Source of the DNA: Amaricoccus macauensis_A
Lineage (GTDB): Bacteria > Pseudomonadota > Alphaproteobacteria > Rhodobacterales > Rhodobacteraceae
Direction of reading: 5' to 3'
DNA length: 64,000 nucleotides
Assembly (NCBI RefSeq): GCF_049800915.1
Contig: NZ_JBNAFY010000002.1
Coordinates: 682,001-746,000, forward strand
This document shows positions 60,408 to 64,000 of this stretch, in pieces. The notes under the pieces were generated by a model. It searched no databases. It was not told the origin of the DNA and saw only the letters and a list, made by a program, of their open reading frames with translations. The number at the start of each line of letters is the position of its first letter. Position 1 is the first letter of the stretch. The position numbers and the translations under genes are program-made.

Positions 60408-61349
60408 ATGCATCGCTGGATGGGTCCGAGATTCAAGTATTCCGAGATCACGCCGAAAGAGGTCTACTTCAGTCGGCGGCAACTCCTTGCGGGGGCAGGG
60501 GGCTTGATAGCGGCTCACACCACTGGCGCCACTGCATCCGCCGCGACCTTTGAGACGTCACCAAGTCGTTGGTCGATTGATGATAGGCCAAATTCCTACG
60601 ACGATATTACCAGCTACAATAATTTTTATGAATTTGGATATGACAAGGCTGATCCCAAGCGCCACGCGGGGCAGCTGACGACCGATCCCTGGTCCGTTGT
60701 GATTGATGGCAAGGTGCGCCGTCCGGGCACATATGGTCTCGAGGATATCGTCAAACCGGCAAGTCTCGAGGAGCGTATATATCGGCTCCGCTGCGTCGAG
60801 GCGTGGTCGATGGTCATACCCTGGGTAGGGTTTCCGCTGGCCGATGTACTCGCCATGGCCGATCCCGATTCAGGCGCGAAATACGTGGCGTTCGAGACCT
60901 TATACCGGCCCGAGGAAATGCCTGCTCAGCGCGGCGTTTTCCAATCGCTGGATTGGCCCTATGTCGAGGGGCTGCGGCTCGATGAAGCGATGCACCCGCT
61001 GACAATTCTCGCCGTCGGTCTGTATGGCGAGGAGTTGCCAAATCAGAACGGCGCACCATTGCGACTAGTGGTTCCATGGAAATATGGCTTCAAGTCTATC
61101 AAATCGATCGTACGCATCTCTTTGACGGATACGGAACCACCGACGACTTGGAACCTCCAGGCACCGCGCGAATACGGGTTCTATTCGAACGTCAATCCGG
61201 AGGTCAGCCATCCGCGATGGAGCCAGGCAACTGAGCGGGTCGTTGGAGGAGGGCTCCTGTCGCCACGCCGTGATACCGAAATGTTCAACGGTTACGCGGA
61301 GGCGGTTGGTAGCCTCTATTCTGGCATGGACCTAAAAAAGAATTTCTGA
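60408..61349 (+). CDS. msrP: Methionine sulfoxide reductase catalytic subunit MsrP
   Basis: A 313-residue periplasmic molybdoenzyme that reduces methionine sulfoxide in proteins. The twin-arginine signal is SRRQLLAGAGG near residue 24. The molybdenum ligand is C129 in RLRCVEAWSMVIPW. VVPWKYGFKSIKSIVRI and WNLQAPREYGFYSNVNPEVSHPRWSQA complete the family signature. The ATG at 60408 has AGGA upstream. It forms a unit with msrQ, 7 bp downstream. Confidence 0.96.
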   Translation: MHRWMGPRFKYSEITPKEVYFSRRQLLAGAGGLIAAHTTGATASAATFETSPSRWSIDDRPNSYDDITSYNNFYEFGYDKADPKRHAGQLTTDPWSVVIDGKVRRPGTYGLEDIVKPASLEERIYRLRCVEAWSMVIPWVGFPLADVLAMADPDSGAKYVAFETLYRPEEMPAQRGVFQSLDWPYVEGLRLDEAMHPLTILAVGLYGEELPNQNGAPLRLVVPWKYGFKSIKSIVRISLTDTEPPTTWNLQAPREYGFYSNVNPEVSHPRWSQATERVVGGGLLSPRRDTEMFNGYAEAVGSLYSGMDLKKNF

Positions 61350-61356
61350 TTCTGGC

Positions 61357-62007
61357 ATGATCGATTTCTCGAATACCTTGTTGAGAAAGATTCCAGCCTG
61401 GATCCTGTATGCCTTGGGTGTGATCCCGGCGGTGGTTCTCTGGGGACTGGGTTTGCAGAATCATCTCGGCCCCGATCCTGTTAAGGCTCTCGAGCATGAG
61501 TTCGGATTGCTTTCACTGCAGTTTCTCATTGCTGCACTGGCGATCCGCCCGTTGCGCGAAGTGACCGGGCTGAACCTCATGCGGTTTCGCCGCGCCATCG
61601 GGCTCATGGCATTTTTCTATGCTGCGATGCATTTCTTCGTCTGGCTTGCATTCGACCGCCAACTCGATTGGCCGCGCATTCTGGAGGATCTCACCAAACG
61701 GCCGTTCATCATCGTGGGGTTCGCGGCATTTCTGATTCTAGTACCGCTGGCTGTGACGTCGAACAATTTGTCGAATCGGCGACTCGGAGGGGAATATTGG
61801 AGAAAGCTCCATCGCCTTGCATACGCGGCCACCGCGCTGGCGGCGGTTCATTTCGTGTGGTTGGTCAAGGCCTGGCCACCGGAGCCGCTGATCTATGCTG
61901 CAATTGTCGCCAGTTTGCTCTTATATCGTGCGATCCCGCGTCGTTTTCTGCGGGGCAGGGGGCTGAAGATGCGTCCTGGGAGGGGTGTCGAGAAAAAACT
62001 GTCATGA
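61357..62007 (+). CDS. msrQ: MsrP haem-binding membrane subunit MsrQ
   Basis: A 216-residue inner membrane b-type cytochrome with about six spans that passes electrons from the quinone pool or flavin reductase to MsrP. The family motifs are LRPLREVTGLNLMRFRRAIGL, AAMHFFVWLAFD and WRKLHRLAYAATALAAVHFVWLVK, with His residues that bind haem. It follows msrP on the same strand. The rRNA operon leader begins right after its stop. Confidence 0.95.
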   Translation: MIDFSNTLLRKIPAWILYALGVIPAVVLWGLGLQNHLGPDPVKALEHEFGLLSLQFLIAALAIRPLREVTGLNLMRFRRAIGLMAFFYAAMHFFVWLAFDRQLDWPRILEDLTKRPFIIVGFAAFLILVPLAVTSNNLSNRRLGGEYWRKLHRLAYAATALAAVHFVWLVKAWPPEPLIYAAIVASLLLYRAIPRRFLRGRGLKMRPGRGVEKKLS

Positions 62008-62397
62008 AGGCGAATTTTTCGCTTGCGCGACTCGGGTCTCATCCGTAGAAAGCGCTCCACCGGCGGCGAGGAAATGCTTCGCCAGACGGTAACCCAAGGC
62101 AACGGTCAGCTTGTTGCGCTAAGTAGATGGCGCGATAGGTTGATTTTGGTTCGGGCGCTCTTTGACATAATTATCTTGATGAAGGGATATGTGGGGTGTT
62201 TGGTTCTGTCATACGACGGACGGACTTCTTGCATATCGGATCTCTAGGGTTTCGGCCCGATGATGGGATTGTCAGCTTCACTGTTTGGCGGCTTCGTTTC
62301 TTTTGGAACGATGCACGACAAACGGATGACGTTACCCGGTCTTTAAGCGGACCGGGATGTGCAGAGGTTCATCTGTCAAGAAGGTCTTTTGACCTTT
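62008..62397 (+). promoter_or_regulatory. rRNA operon promoter and leader
   Basis: 390 bp between msrQ and 16S rRNA. A weak promoter candidate, TTGTTG-17 bp-GATAGG, lies at 62111-62139. A BoxA element is at 62156-62167. A hairpin (AAGGTC/GACCTT) at 62381-62396 precedes the mature 16S 5' end. No coding gene is supported. Confidence 0.6.
62156..62167 (+). promoter_or_regulatory. BoxA antitermination element of the rRNA leader
   Basis: CGCTCTTTGACA followed by TAATTATC closely matches the E. coli rrn leader boxA (TGCTCTTTAACA then ATTTATC), the site where NusB-S10 loads for antitermination. The embedded TTGACA could be taken for a -35 box, but the match to boxA and the distance to 16S favour BoxA. 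Confidence 0.7.

Positions 62398-64000
<1,603 letters not shown>

Noticed and set aside
62162..62186. TTGACA followed by GGATAT as the rRNA promoter
   Set aside because: The TTGACA is inside a longer match to the rrn BoxA element (CTCTTTGACA...AATTATC), so it is more likely the antitermination site.

Overview
The window looks like a chromosomal segment of a high-GC alphaproteobacterium of the Rhodobacterales/Rhodobacteraceae type. The support is the 16S rRNA gene at the right end, a MipZ-type ParA ATPase, a DivL-like protein beside tsaE, a CenR/OtpR-like response regulator, a DUF2794 gene next to hspQ, the no-cysteine form of L31, and a YlxR protein carrying an L7Ae-like domain. Almost everything is core genome. 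I see no prophage, CRISPR array, insertion sequence, tRNA gene or biosynthetic cluster.

Layout. 0-7.6 kb: mipZ, then a translation block on the minus strand (ffh, a GNAT enzyme, chorismate mutase, rpsP, rimM; trmD, rplS, rpmE) that is split by an oppositely oriented ppx/gppA gene. 7.8-19.5 kb: a polytopic membrane protein, a secreted Cache/PDC-like protein, a photolyase, an 0.89-kb gene-poor gap, an orphan hybrid histidine kinase, a pirin, a small unknown protein with a strong promoter and strong ribosome binding site, a GNAT enzyme with the CenR-like regulator, and ribA coupled to an L,D-transpeptidase-like gene. 19.5-29.6 kb: mlaA/mlaC, ridA, a glycerophosphodiesterase, a FemAB-like acyltransferase with phhB, a tandem duplication of the 3' end of a DUF2794 gene, hspQ, aroC, a membrane-protein fragment, a CCA-adding enzyme and a Nudix hydrolase. 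29.7-38.3 kb: a complete seven-gene Mrp Na+/H+ antiporter operon, then an S49 peptidase, a tiny zinc-ribbon membrane protein, a CaCA antiporter and an SDR. 38.6-42.5 kb: uvrC, a BLUF photoreceptor, pgsA, moaD, moaE. 42.5-53.5 kb: one long minus-strand run, divL-tsaE-amgK-murU-addB-addA (cell-cycle signalling, tRNA t6A synthesis, peptidoglycan recycling, recombination). 53.7-64 kb: an AT-rich FkbM methyltransferase, rimP-nusA-ylxR-infB, msrP-msrQ, and the start of an rRNA operon.

I did not find an obvious new multi-gene system. The most interesting signals are regulatory or structural: an intrinsic terminator lying directly in front of the rimP start, so that it must sit in the leader of the nusA operon or overlap its promoter; a perfect TTAA-N7-TTAA (CtrA-type) site in front of a DivL homologue whose phospho-acceptor position is Glu; a 231-bp duplication carrying an identical 75-bp cluster of competing palindromes; a dispersed palindromic intergenic repeat; and an unrecognised 120-residue protein that looks highly expressed. 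Coordinates come from reading the sequence. Start codons were moved inward from the longest open frame where a ribosome binding site or family alignment supported it.
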